Assembly: GCF_030272615.1 (NCBI RefSeq)
Contig: NC_081415.1
Span: 509,859,373 to 509,923,372 of the forward strand
Origin: Cryptomeria japonica
Lineage: Eukaryota > Streptophyta > Pinopsida > Cupressales > Cupressaceae
Direction of reading: 5' to 3'
DNA: 64,000 nt
Shown: in pieces, positions 25,801 through 37,800 of the stretch
Numbering within the stretch: position 1 is the stretch's first letter
Layout: each line of letters begins with the position of its first letter
Made by a program: the position numbers and the translations under genes
Notes under the pieces: model-generated
The model's database searches: none
Seen by the model: the letters and a program-made list of their open reading frames with translations, nothing else
Told to the model about the DNA's origin: nothing

Positions 25801-28800
25801 TATAAAATCAAGTAGACATGAAATGAGAAGCCATAAATCACTGCAAATTGACCCCCTAATCAATCCTCTTGCTCTACGAGGGTCAAGTGATGGGCCAGTC
25901 CCGTGAATAGTTAATGTCAAGTGATGGGCCAATCCCGTGATTTGTTGTTCTCACAAAGGGACTTACACAATTGTTAGGGATTTTATCAATTCTCTTCTAT
26001 CAAAAACTTCAACAATTTCGAGCTTCAAGACCTTGAATAATGTAAGATTTTGCAATGGTGTTCTTCAAATTAATCCTAAGAAAGACTTTGAAACAAAATA
26101 CAAAACGATAAGGGTTTAGGAATCTAATCTACTTCTAACAATGCAAAAGATGATCGTTGACTTAGTGAAACCAAACCAAGCTTTTCTTCACCATGAGGAA
26201 ACACAAAGATGATGCAAATGATTCTCAAATTACTTATACACATTAACACCATAACATGCGAATCAATGAGCATAAAGCAATTGAATAAGCTTCTAAAGTG
26301 AGTACAAACTAACCATGCATTGCAATTTGCAATCAACAAACTACAAATGGTATGAACATAAAGGGTTTCACCATGAGTTGACAACAATGTCTTCCATTCA
26401 ACTATTCAATTCAATTTAACTAATCTAAACTACTATAGATGATTTCTTCATCTACTTTAACTCTCAATGTTCTTGAAATCCTTCATCCGTCTAAGGATGC
26501 ATCTTCATCTAACTCTTCATGTTCTTGGAATCCCTGAAGTGCTGATATCATTCCATCGTTGAGCCCTAAATCTGGAAAACCCATGTTCGGATATCCTACG
26601 ACTTCCTCAATCAGTATTGTGCTTGGTTTCATAGATTGATCATCAAGAAGACTTTCCATGCCTTGAGAAGGATTTGTCTCTTGGTTCCTTTGTCGAATAG
26701 ACTCCAAGGATTTGTTTGCACTTTGACCATCTTGAACACTTGTACCCAATCCAACCTCCTTTCATGGCTCGTTCTCAATGATGGATGTTACATTCTTGTG
26801 CATGGAGAAAGCAACTTCATGCACTAAAGAAGTACTAGCTGATGAGTGAGTCATACTTGACTCATGCCTCTTAGTTTTTGGTTCTTCTAGTCTTCTTAGC
26901 TTGTGAACTTTCAGATGTTTTCTTCCCTTTCTTGTTACTTTTATCTTCATGTCCACTTCCATCCTCCTCAGTTCTGATTTCTTGTTGTTCTTCAGTCATT
27001 TCATCATCGGAAGACTATGGCTCTAAATCTTCCATCAAATCATAAGTTAAAGGGATATTTTGTTCTTTCAACTTACTAACTTGTTGATCCATCCATCTTA
27101 TTGTATTTGCCATGACTGATCTCATTAACACATTAAGATCTTTTATTTCAACTTCAATCCAATTAGGTGAGGGAAGAGGTTTACCTTTTTCTTCTTCAAA
27201 GTCATTGAACATAACTTCCATCATCTTCAACTTGATCCAACACGAAGAATGGCTGACAAAATCTAATCATCTTTACTAAAAGTCTAGAACACATTCTTTT
27301 TCTGAATTCAAAATCATCCATTGCATTTGCCAATAATCTTCAACATGTACCTTGTGCTTGTATTTTCTTTCACTAATACAACTAATATTGTGATAAGGAT
27401 CAAAGTTCATTCTTGATGTGTAGGTCACAAGGGAGTAAAATTGCAACTCATCTGATTTCTCAGCTACTTGAGTTGAAGGACACATTTCAATTGAATTTGC
27501 AAGAGTGATTGGAAAGGTTACCCCGGCTTTGTGCTTGTTCTTTTGAATCTTGTCATACATGGATAACTGCCTCGTAACTTCTAACAATACCATCTTGTCT
27601 ATTGGATAGCTTGGAAGACTATAAGGATGGAATGAAAAACCTTGCAATCTGTAATGTTCCCTTCTCCGTGATGAGAAGTTCAGTTGGCCATTAGCCTATT
27701 CTAGAGTCCCGTAGGCTAACTAGAAGCAAAAATTAGGGTTTCCAACTATTGTGGAGATATGTGTGTGTTGTTTGATGATGGACTAGTTGGAATTCTACAA
27801 TTCAGACTATAGATTCCTTATGGGTTTCTGAGAGCTTCGCAAAGGTGCGACATGCATTCTGTTCGGGGAAGTTTTCAGAATTTACTATTTTTAGTAAGTT
27901 GATGGCAGACGTCAAGGTTTCTGGGTTTTTTTGGGTTTTCTGAGCTCATCCACAGGGTTGTAAGAGCAATCTTTTTGGAGTTGTTTTCAGGACTTACTAT
28001 TTTTTAGTAAGTGCTATATCAGGCAATGCTATTCTTAGCAGTTCAGTGCAGAGCTCCAACCTAGTTTAGTTTTGATGGTTTCAGTGCTTCAGTTTCCGAC
28101 TCAATTTGGCATTAATCAGTTGTTGAATTAAAAGTGATTTGATTATATATTATTACCTTAGCCTAAGGTTTTAATATTTTATTCTTGTGGAGGAACGATT
28201 TAGGAAGGGAAATATATGTTTTTTATCCTAAGTCTCATTTTATTTCCTAAGTCGGGTGGTGCCAGGAAAGGAAAAACATTACATGCTTTATGATGTTTTT
28301 ATGTTTTAACTTGTTGATCTTGGAAAAGTTCGACTAGGAGGGTTGAAGAGGGGATGCCAAGCCTTGAGGGGTCATGAAATGAAATGCAAGTCAAAAAAAG
28401 GTGAATTTGGGTGCCATGTGAATTTGAATTTGACCCTCCGAAATCTATAAATAAGAGTGTTGAGCTCTCATTTGATTTATGCTTGATGAATGATAATGTT
28501 ATGTTGTCAGAATGGTGCCAGAATTGAGCTTTGAGGTTGAGAGCTTCCTAGCAACCATCAGTTTCGTACTTGAAAGACAGTGCCTAGCTGATTACTTGTG
28601 ACAATCTTTCATCCAAAGAGATAGATTGTGCTGATTGAAGAGATTGAGAGATTTTCAGTTTTTGGTGTGTTGGGTGTGTTTCCAATTTGCTAGTTTTTGG
28701 AGTGGCTATAGGTGTTTTTCAGTCGTATCTTCCTGCTCAAATGTTTGTTTGTTCAGGGTTATAGCTCGTTTGAAACCTCTCTGTTGGGTGATCCATCACT

Positions 28801-31800
28801 TGGAGGCTCGTGTCAAGTGGTTTGGTGTACTTTTTTCTCTTGCTGATCGAACTTCCCTGCTAGCCATACATTTCCAGCCAACCCTAGGGCAACGTGCAGC
28901 ATTTTCAGTGGTGATTTGATGGGGTTGTTGAGCTGGGGGTCTGATCTCTTATCCTCTAGCATTCATTTGCCACCAGTTTGGAGCTGTTTGGTGGAGTTTT
29001 GAGTGATTGTATGCATTTCATTGTTGCTGGTTCGTTTTGGTGTTGCCGTTAGTTTTATTTCAGTTTGATTTAGCGTGTGATTGGGTTGCAATTTTCAGTG
29101 TTTCCATTGTAATCTCCAATAGAACTTTCCTTCTAGTAGAATTCATCATTCTCTTGTTTTGACAATAGTTGCAGATTTCATTATTGTAAGATTGTTTCAG
29201 TAGTACTAATCAATCCCTTTGTTGCAATTTACTTGTATTTCCCACTGCATAATTGGAAGAGGCTGGCCATGTTGCCTATCTTTGTTTGTAATGTTGTCCT
29301 CCCGTTGCATAAGCGGTTGAGATGTTTGTAATGTTATCCTCCTGCTGAATAAGCGGTGTAGTTGATAGTAATTTTCATTTCTAGTCCTCCCGCTGTATAA
29401 GCGGTAGAGTGATTGTTGTTTTAGTTGTTTGGTTTGTTCCTGGCTGATTTACCACCAGGATGTTTCAGAACTTCCATTTCCCGTTGAATAAGCAGAAGGG
29501 GTTGGCTTGCCGCCCAAGTTTATAATAATTTTCAGTATTTGCAACTAACAATCCCCTCAACACTATATGCTCTCACCTTCCCAGATTGGGCACTTGGTGA
29601 TCAGAAAGTGGAAGGGTTGCAGTTTTCTGAATTATTGAATTTTCATTGCTAACCCTAATGGGTCCTTATTGTGTTGTAAACTGCTAAATTTCGAAAAAAA
29701 AATTGTGGGGATATTACACAATCTGATGTAAGTGAACTTGGGAAATTGAATAAACCATGACCCATACTTTTTCGCTAATTCCTTGACTTCTCATGGCAAT
29801 CTCTTATGGGTGCCTCCTTGTAGGATTCTAACAATGTATATTGAGAAGGCATCATTCATTCTTCTAAAATTAGCAATATTGTGAAGGTATAATTGAGGAT
29901 AACACTCATACAATTTGATTTGTCCTTCACCATTCCCAACTGGCCCCTGCATGTCAATTCTCTATATGGATAGCTCCTTGCTAACACATAGACAATATAT
30001 GAACTCATATGAAATTATTGGGAATGTTCTAACTTTCTCAATTGGTCATCGAGATTGTCACTGATTATCTTAGCCCAATTTATCACCTTCACTCTGCATG
30101 ATATTTCTTCAATATAGTAAAATATTCATGGCTCGAAACTAGAAGCTTGAGAGCATCCCATGACACTATTCAGCAATGTGACAAGATCTTCGTATGCTTC
30201 TTTGAAATCTGACCTATGAAGTCTCTTTGGCATCTTGGAATAATGAGTTCTTGGCTTCAACAATGAAGTACTATTGATGATTTTTGCACAAACATCAAGT
30301 CCATCATTGTATGTCCTTGATGCTTCTTCTTTTGTCTTGTAGATTATGGAATTGTACATTGAAATATCAAATGCTTCTGCAATATCCTTCTTTGTAAGAT
30401 AAGACAATATTCTGCCATTACGAGCTACTACATGTCTTTCCTCAAGGGCATAATGTTTAGCACATTCCACCATCAACTGACTACATTGTACTGTAGGAGG
30501 AAAACCAGCAGCTTGTACAACCCTATTCTACATCATCTTCCTAGCTATCTTTGACGAATTTTGTCCTTCATGCCCATACATTCATTGTTTGAACTTCTTC
30601 ATATCTATTTGTCCAAGGTTCGTGTCTCCAACCTTCCTCCATTGTGAAATGATCTTTGATTCTGGAAGCACCCCTTTTAAATCGTTCTTCGCTTGGGCTT
30701 GCCTTGAAATACCCCCAGTCTTAGCACCCGACATCTACTCCTAAAAAAGAAGGAACTTTGAATCACCATTGTGAGTAGATCCCTAGGTCAATTTCAAAGT
30801 ACTTTAAGTGAAATGCAAGAAGTTCATGATAAGAAAATGAAAGTTCAAAATCTAGCATTCCTAATTTATCTTAAGAACCTAAAATCTTCATGGCAAACCT
30901 TCCTTCAAAAAGAAATTGTAAATCACACTCTATCCCTAGGCAATAAACTCATTTAGATTTTCAAAATAGCCTCAATAATTCACAAAAAAAATGCTTCACA
31001 AACCCTTCTTGATCTTTACCTCGTGGATAAAATTTTCCAGAAAATTAATCTTTAATGAATTCTGATTTTTCTTTTAAAAATCTGGAAATTCAAACCCTTG
31101 ACTTGGAAATTTCTGTGGTGATGATGTTTCAAATCTGAATTGCTCAATTTGGTGAGGAAATTCGCTCAGATTTGTATGTAAATAACTGGTTTTCCTTCAA
31201 AAATCACTTCCTTTCAGCTACTTCTAATTTATTCTTTGACAAAATTTGCCCCTTTCTCATTCAACACTTGGCTTTTGTATCTGATATTCATGCACAAATT
31301 CATCTCTATCTGCTGCAATTCGCTCTTTTATTCTGCTCCTTATTCGCTCTTGAATTGTTTTGCTTGATGTGAAAATGACTCCCTTGATCTTGCATATATA
31401 GGTACTCAACTTAGCAATTACAATCTCTTGACATGGTGCAGCTAGGTAAGAATTTATCATGTTTTTCAAATTGAAAACCGTCTCTACTCCATTTCAAGTC
31501 GGCCTTCTTTCTTTAGACATTTGCATTTTAAACAAAAGGAAGAAATTTCATGTTTTCCAATTCAAGTCGACCTCCTTGGCGACTTGATTTCACCATGTCT
31601 TGAATGGCTATATATACAAGATGGAGCACTGTTGACGTGTATTTTGTACATCATCATACACAGAATAAAATACCAATAGGCATCTTATCCTCTCTTGAGA
31701 AAATAGTCTCTAACTGCTGAAGATTCGCGTAAAGGATCAGTTAGGTAGACTCCAAGGTTCTTTTAGTAGGGTCTCTACGTGTGGACAAGCTTCCAGCGGT

Positions 31801-34800
31801 ATGATGTGATTTGCTGTTTCCTCCAAGGGGCCTTACGTTTTCCGAAAGTTCAAGATTTGCTAAACTAAGGAAACTATTCAAAAAATAACAAAAGGAGTAG
31901 GGTTTGAAAGAGGTCTAATCTAGTCTAACCCTAAGAATGACTTCGTGTAGACAAGACTTGGCAAGATTCAACCAACTTCAATTTTACCATAAGATAACAA
32001 CTCAATTGAAATTAGTGCGATCTTCTAAGGTAATAAAATGACATTCGACGCATCAAAGATCATGGGCACTACCACGAAGGTACATATCCAAGATACGATA
32101 ATGATTGAAGATTAAGGGATTCAAGGTATTCTCCAGTCGACCACGCAAGGCGTTCCTACAATCAGCAAGAAGCTAGTGGTTTGGATTACGAATCCTACCA
32201 AAGATCAAGTCTCACACAATGTCCTTCAAATTAACAAGCTACTTTGATTGAGCACAATTCAAGTAAATCAAACAACCATGAAGATAACTCAAGAAATTTG
32301 CAACAAAACACCATAACTTCAATATTTCATTGATTTCCAAATCATCATGTACAACAATTGCTTGAATTCCTCTCTTCAAAACTCAATCTTGCTACAAAAT
32401 AAAATTGCTTCTAGCTCTAATCTCTCTTACATCAACTATTGACTATTACACTATTCACTATTGAAATGAAAAATGAGGGTATAAATAGCATCCTCAATTA
32501 CAATGAAAGGTCCAGATTGAAAGTAGATCAATGGACAAGATCATGACACCTAAACCCTAATTAGGGTTTGTTACAAATGGCCTCCTTTTTACTGAACAAT
32601 ATTAAATGCATAGCCAAATATTAAATTTTGGCACAAAAACCTAGGAGACATAAACCAATGAGAAATAAGATGTCATGTCATCTGTAACAACCTTTCATCT
32701 AGAATCTTATTCCCTTTCCAATTCTCTTTCTTAGCATATGCAATGAATCTTGAAACGATTCCTTCGATTTCTGCGATCGGAATCTCGGGAAGATTCTTCA
32801 TACTCTCTTCTAAGTGGATGACCTGATCGAATGCATCTAGAAGAGTTGCGTCCCATGAAGGTTCAAGTTCCTTCGTCTTTTCAATCAGGAGCATGGTGGC
32901 AAACATCTGATCATACTGCTCATCTGTAACATTTGCATCCTTGCAAAAGATGATCTTGATTCTATCCTCTAGTTCCTGCATATCCACATCTGTCTCGACC
33001 TCGATCCTTCTGCCAAGAATGGTACGAAGTACCTCAAATACTCTGTCCTGGATCGGATTGATCACCTCCTCAACTTGGCTACATCTAGTATTGATGTCTT
33101 CAAAGAAAACATTCTTCATATGAAGTAAGGTTGACCAATGGAACAAACTGTGAGATTCTCCCTCCAAGATCTTCTCCTGTGCTAAAATCTTCCTTGAAGT
33201 ATGTCTAATAACTTTCAAGACAGGAATGATAACATCCTTGGTATGGGCGAATGCAGCTACTGTTATCATCAAATTGTGGATCATCTCAAGAACCTGGATA
33301 GCTTGATGAATAATCTTCATCATCCTTGTTACAAACTCTATAGCCACTGTATGAGATCTATCCATCCAATTACTTGTGCGTTGGACCATGTTCCTGAATC
33401 TTTCTGCTTCATTGATTGATTGAAGCGGCAATGCTTGTACTGGTGATCTAACTGGATCCTGACGTCCCAAAGGTTCATTGATGTGACTGAAATATGTCCT
33501 CCATGCACCGACCTCTCGCTCAAGCTTCCTATTCTTCTCCATTTCTTCTCTAAGCTTGTCTTTCAATGCTTCAAATGAATCGGTAGCATCATCTAAAGTC
33601 TGTTCTGCAGTAGATGGTCCTAACTCAAAAGTCTGTATATCATATTCTTCTGCTAGGATCTCACCTTCATATTTGTCTGCTGCCGGTGTAGCTATCTGCA
33701 ATTTCCTGGATCCAGTCTCATCTCGAATCATCTTGGACATCTTGGTAGCCTTCTTCTTTTCTGTTACTTCATGTGAGTGTCCAACAAGGCTCTCTAAATC
33801 AATTGCATTGTCCTCGTCCTCTACTACGATCACCTTAGTTAATCTTTCCTTCAACCAATCTGGGATAATCGATCTTGTTTCTTGAACTTGAATCTCTTTA
33901 TGCACTATTGCTCAGACGGGGACGGCTCTTAAGTAGCCAGTTCTTATTGATAATGCTTAGACAAGCATCTGGATCATCTTCGTACATTGATCTGGCTCCT
34001 TCTATGCTCTTGTATATCATGTCCCTGTGCTCTGGAAGATGGAAAGCTTCACTTATAGCTTCCTCTGAAAGGTACGCCAAAGTGTTTCCCTCTTTAGACA
34101 CGATCGTTCTGGACTGTGGATCATAGTGACGAGCACATTCGATCATCAACTCATGGCACTGAACAGCTGGAGGAAAGCCGGCCGCCTTAATGATGCCACT
34201 CTCTATTATTCTCCGGGCGACAGGTGATGGCTTGCCAATGTAAGGGATCTCTCGAAACTTCTTCGTGCTGAAGTTACCCAAGTTTGTATCTCCAATGTTG
34301 CTCCACTTCTTCGGTCTTCTGATCTTCTTTCATGAGAGCTGAGCGACTGGTGGATGCTCCCGCCTTCGGGGTCGCCATACCTACACAACATTTCATAATG
34401 AGAACTAGATTTTGCAATAAATAACATAGATTAGAGGATAACTTTTAGGAAACTTCATGATAAGTCTTTGAGTTATCATTTCCTAAAAAAAAAACGATTG
34501 AGCTAGGAATTCAAAATTCAAAATTCAAAATTTAAAATATGACGATGAATAAATAAAACAATAAAATCAAATCGCCATACCTCAATAGAGAGCTAACTCT
34601 AGAATGCAAAAAGAACTAAATTCGCCTAGGCAAAATTGAGGTATAGATGGTCTTCAATGTGATCTCCTCAAGATAGTAATTTCGCCACCTTTTGTGTCCT
34701 TGACGTGATCTTCAGAATTCGTCTTGGCAAATTCGCTCAATATAGATTCGCACCACCTTGGAAGTTACTAGCGCCACCTTGGATTGATAGTTCGCAATTC

Positions 34801-37800
34801 TCCCTTTGATCGCATATGAGATAGGTAAAATGATGATGTGAAAATGAAGATTTCACTTCTCCCTTTATAGCGCTCACCTCACCATTCACCCCCAAGGCCG
34901 ACTTTTATAAAAAATATGGCAATTAAAACGATTTTTTAATAAAATAACAAGGCCGACTTACTTAACCAAGCGCTCCATTCGATTTTTAATTGATTTAATA
35001 ATCAATTATTAAATGCCATCGTTTTTAATTAATAAACTTCGATTTTTTTTTTACAAGGCAAAAAATAATTAATTAATACCAAGCGCAATATTTAAATGCC
35101 ATTTTTAATTAAAATATCGATTTTGCTAGCATTTAAATAAATTCAAAAATGTTTATTTGAGTGCCAAAATATTTTGAAAATGAAGTACACGTACCTCATC
35201 GCCCTGGTCCCTTGGAGAGGGACAGGAGCGATCCATCATGTTGGTCTTGATTTTTGCATTTTTGACGTTCAACCTCTGCATTTCTACGTTCAAATCATCA
35301 TTTTTGTCGGGTCCTTCAAGTTTGATTGACTTGCATGTGTGAAGGGATGCCCTTGGATGTAATATCGCCCTGGTCCCTTGGAGAGGGACAGGAGCGATCC
35401 TAATGTTTTCTCTTGAAATTCTCCATTTTGACATCAACTTTTCCTTGTATGGTGAAAAAATAACTTTGCTTGTTCATTCCATGCTTGTCCCACTTGCTTT
35501 TCACAAGACAATTTGATGTTTAAAGGATCATCGCCCTTGTCCCTTGGAGAGGGACAGGAGCGATCCTTGTCTTTTCTCCGTTTTGAGCTCAAATCGGTGA
35601 TATTGAATGTTCATTTCCTTTTGCATCGCCTTCCAAATGGTGTTTAAAACCATGTGCGACTTTATCTCAACGTGATCTTCAAAGGATATCATGTGTTTTG
35701 GCAAATATCGCCTTGGTCCCTTGGAGAGGGACAGGAGCGATCTCCATGTCCTAGCTCAAATTCGTAAACATTTAACCTTTGTTCTTCGTTTATTGCCTTC
35801 CAAATAACGTCCTTTACCTCGTCTATCTTTGCATTGTCTTGATTTTGAAGGAGCATGAGTGTTTTTAATGAAATCGCTTTGGTCCTTGTCCAAAGGACAG
35901 GAGCGATATAGACTCCTTAGCTTGATCGATAACATTTGGACGTTCCAAACTTTGATATATCACTTTCAAAAGACGCCTTGAACCTTGTATGACCTTGTGA
36001 AGCCTTGTCTTAACGTGATTTTGCATGAATCGGCCAATGCATTCAATATCGCTCTGGTCCCTTCCTGAGGGACAGGAGCGAAGTTCAATATTTTGAGCTT
36101 GTTCTTGTTTTGATCAACTTGTAATTATCTTCAACGCGTGAAATAAAGTCTCTTGATTCCCCTTGGTCGCTTGAAACTTGCTTAACTTTTGAAATCTATG
36201 CCTTTATGGAAATATCGCTCTGGTCCCTTCCTGAGGGACAGGAGCGAACTGGGAGTCTTAGTGCAAATTCCCTCAACGTGGCGACCTCTGTAACCTTGTG
36301 CTTGATCGAAATGTCTTGAAACGCCTTTGCCACCTTGTTCCTCGTCTTGGAATGTCTTAAACTTGAATAAGAAGCAATATAACCATCATATCGCCCTGGT
36401 CCCTTGGAGAGGGACAGGAGCGATCTTACTCTTGTGGGCTTCACTTCACTTTATCATCTTCAAAACTTATATTCAACGGATTCGCAATGTTCCATTCCAT
36501 TCATCCATGCCTTGAGATCGATTGAAACTTGGCAAGAAAATCATCTGTAACAAAAATCGCTCTGGTCCCTTCCTGAGGGACAGGAGCGAACTTAAGCATT
36601 TAGGGTCCTTGCTGACGTTTCAAAATCTTCAATTTGTATTCAATGAATTCATTTCACCGTCTTCCTTGCCCTCAAACATAAACTTGACTTGATCTTCGCC
36701 TGAATCTTGCCCTATGAAGAACATCGCTCTGGTCCCTTGGAGAGGGACGGGAGCTATAAAGTACTTCGCCCTGGTCCCTTCTTGAGGGACAGGAGCGATC
36801 CTTTTCCTGGAGGTATTTCTGTGTTTGTGAAAATATTCAATTTATATTCAATGGAAAGATCACGCCTTTCTTCATCATTTCCAACTCGAAATTCGTCTTG
36901 ACCCTGCAGGAATGGTAAGATATTTGAAAACGAGCTCCTGTCCTTCACTGAGGGACAGGAGCGATTTTGCTCCTACAGGCCAAAATAACATGATTTTATA
37001 CATTTTACCACTTCACAAGGCGAAAACAAATCATTTTCAATGCCCAGGATCAAAAATCAAAAAAGTCAAAATTTGGTCAAAATTAGTCAATTGGACAAAA
37101 AATTCACATTTCACCTTCAACACTTAGACAAATTTAAGCTCTGCATTCAAAATTCCAATTGAAAATAGACCATTTTGGCGAAATCATTGCATTCAAAATT
37201 TGCATTCAACGAAAGGAAGCTCAAAAGCTCTCAAAACTGACTGGATTCTGGCTTGAAAAGACGTTAATTAAAACCCTAAGGCTAGACCCTAAATCTAGAC
37301 AACTGACAGACTAACAAAAATCCTAAAAGCGAAACGAAAAGCGAGCGAAAAACGAGCAAAAAGAGGGGGTCCCCATTTGCAATGGGGCGATGTGTGAAAT
37401 GGTCACAACAAGCACTCACATTCCTTGGTGGCTAATTTTATGTGTTCATGGATTTCCAAGCGGATTTTCTTTTGCCCTATACGTGGATTCCTTGGCAGAG
37501 ATCCACCTTGCACAAGGATTTCTTGGTGGAATTTGGAGGTGATCATAGATTTCTTAGCGGGTTTGCAGGGTAGAAAAAGATTCTAGGTTGGAATTCCACC
37601 TTGTGCTTGGATTTCCCTACTCTATTCCATGCAAAATGAAGCCTTTCCTTTGTTGATTTTTTTGAATAAATCGCTTCTACCATTTTCATTCCTTGGATAA
37701 TTTCCTTAATTTATTTTCATTCCAAGGATAATTTCCTTATTCCATCTTCATTCCAAGGATAAAATCCTTATTTCATTTTTGGAATTTTGTTATAATCGTC

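Larger units (their letters stand above)
26483..30734 (-). pseudogene. Large unknown protein of TGTTG family, copy 1 (decayed, split by solo LTR)
   Basis: It starts at an ATG at 30734 (MSGAKTGG) followed by [14 protein letters not shown] and [10 protein letters not shown]. Copy 2 and copy 3 have matching W.N..DT(D/N)LG and AA(G/R)FPPAVQ at the same place. The reading continues through an [10 protein letters not shown] block and [20 protein letters not shown], then [15 protein letters not shown] at 29730-29780. It is interrupted by the LTR insertion and resumes at 27640 with [23 protein letters not shown], and [14 protein letters not shown] near 27100. Several stops lie between. I do not recognise the family and see no RT, integrase, DDE or zinc-finger motif. 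Confidence 0.7.
31625..37415 (-). mobile_element. TGTTG-family element, copy 2, with AGCAC target duplications
   Basis: The body is 31630-37410 (5781 bp): starts TGTTGACGTGTATTTTG and ends GGTCACAACA, flanked by perfect 5-bp AGCAC at 31625-31629 and 37411-37415. The start matches copy 3 at 48139 (TGTTGACGTGTCTG, and further in ATCCTCTCTTGAGA). I searched both ends by eye for a direct repeat and found none, so there are no LTRs. Terminal inverted similarity is limited to TGTTG/CAACA. It encodes the family protein on the - strand, internally deleted, with a TATA-like box and the twelve-unit hairpin array upstream. It landed in the leader region of copy 1. Confidence 0.85.

Noticed and set aside
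35198-36965. CRISPR-like array (35-bp palindromic repeats with unique spacers)
   Set aside because: Spacers are 131-142 bp, far longer than CRISPR spacers, and still loosely related to one another. The context is a plant transposon, and no cas gene exists. The pattern is a degenerate tandem repeat with a conserved hairpin.
31630-37410. Ordinary LTR retrotransposon with short LTRs for copy 2
   Set aside because: The sequence after TGTTGACGTGT at the left is not repeated before the right terminus, and the sequence before GGTCACAACA is not repeated at the left. No primer site or purine tract adjoins either end. A proper alignment could still reveal very short LTRs.
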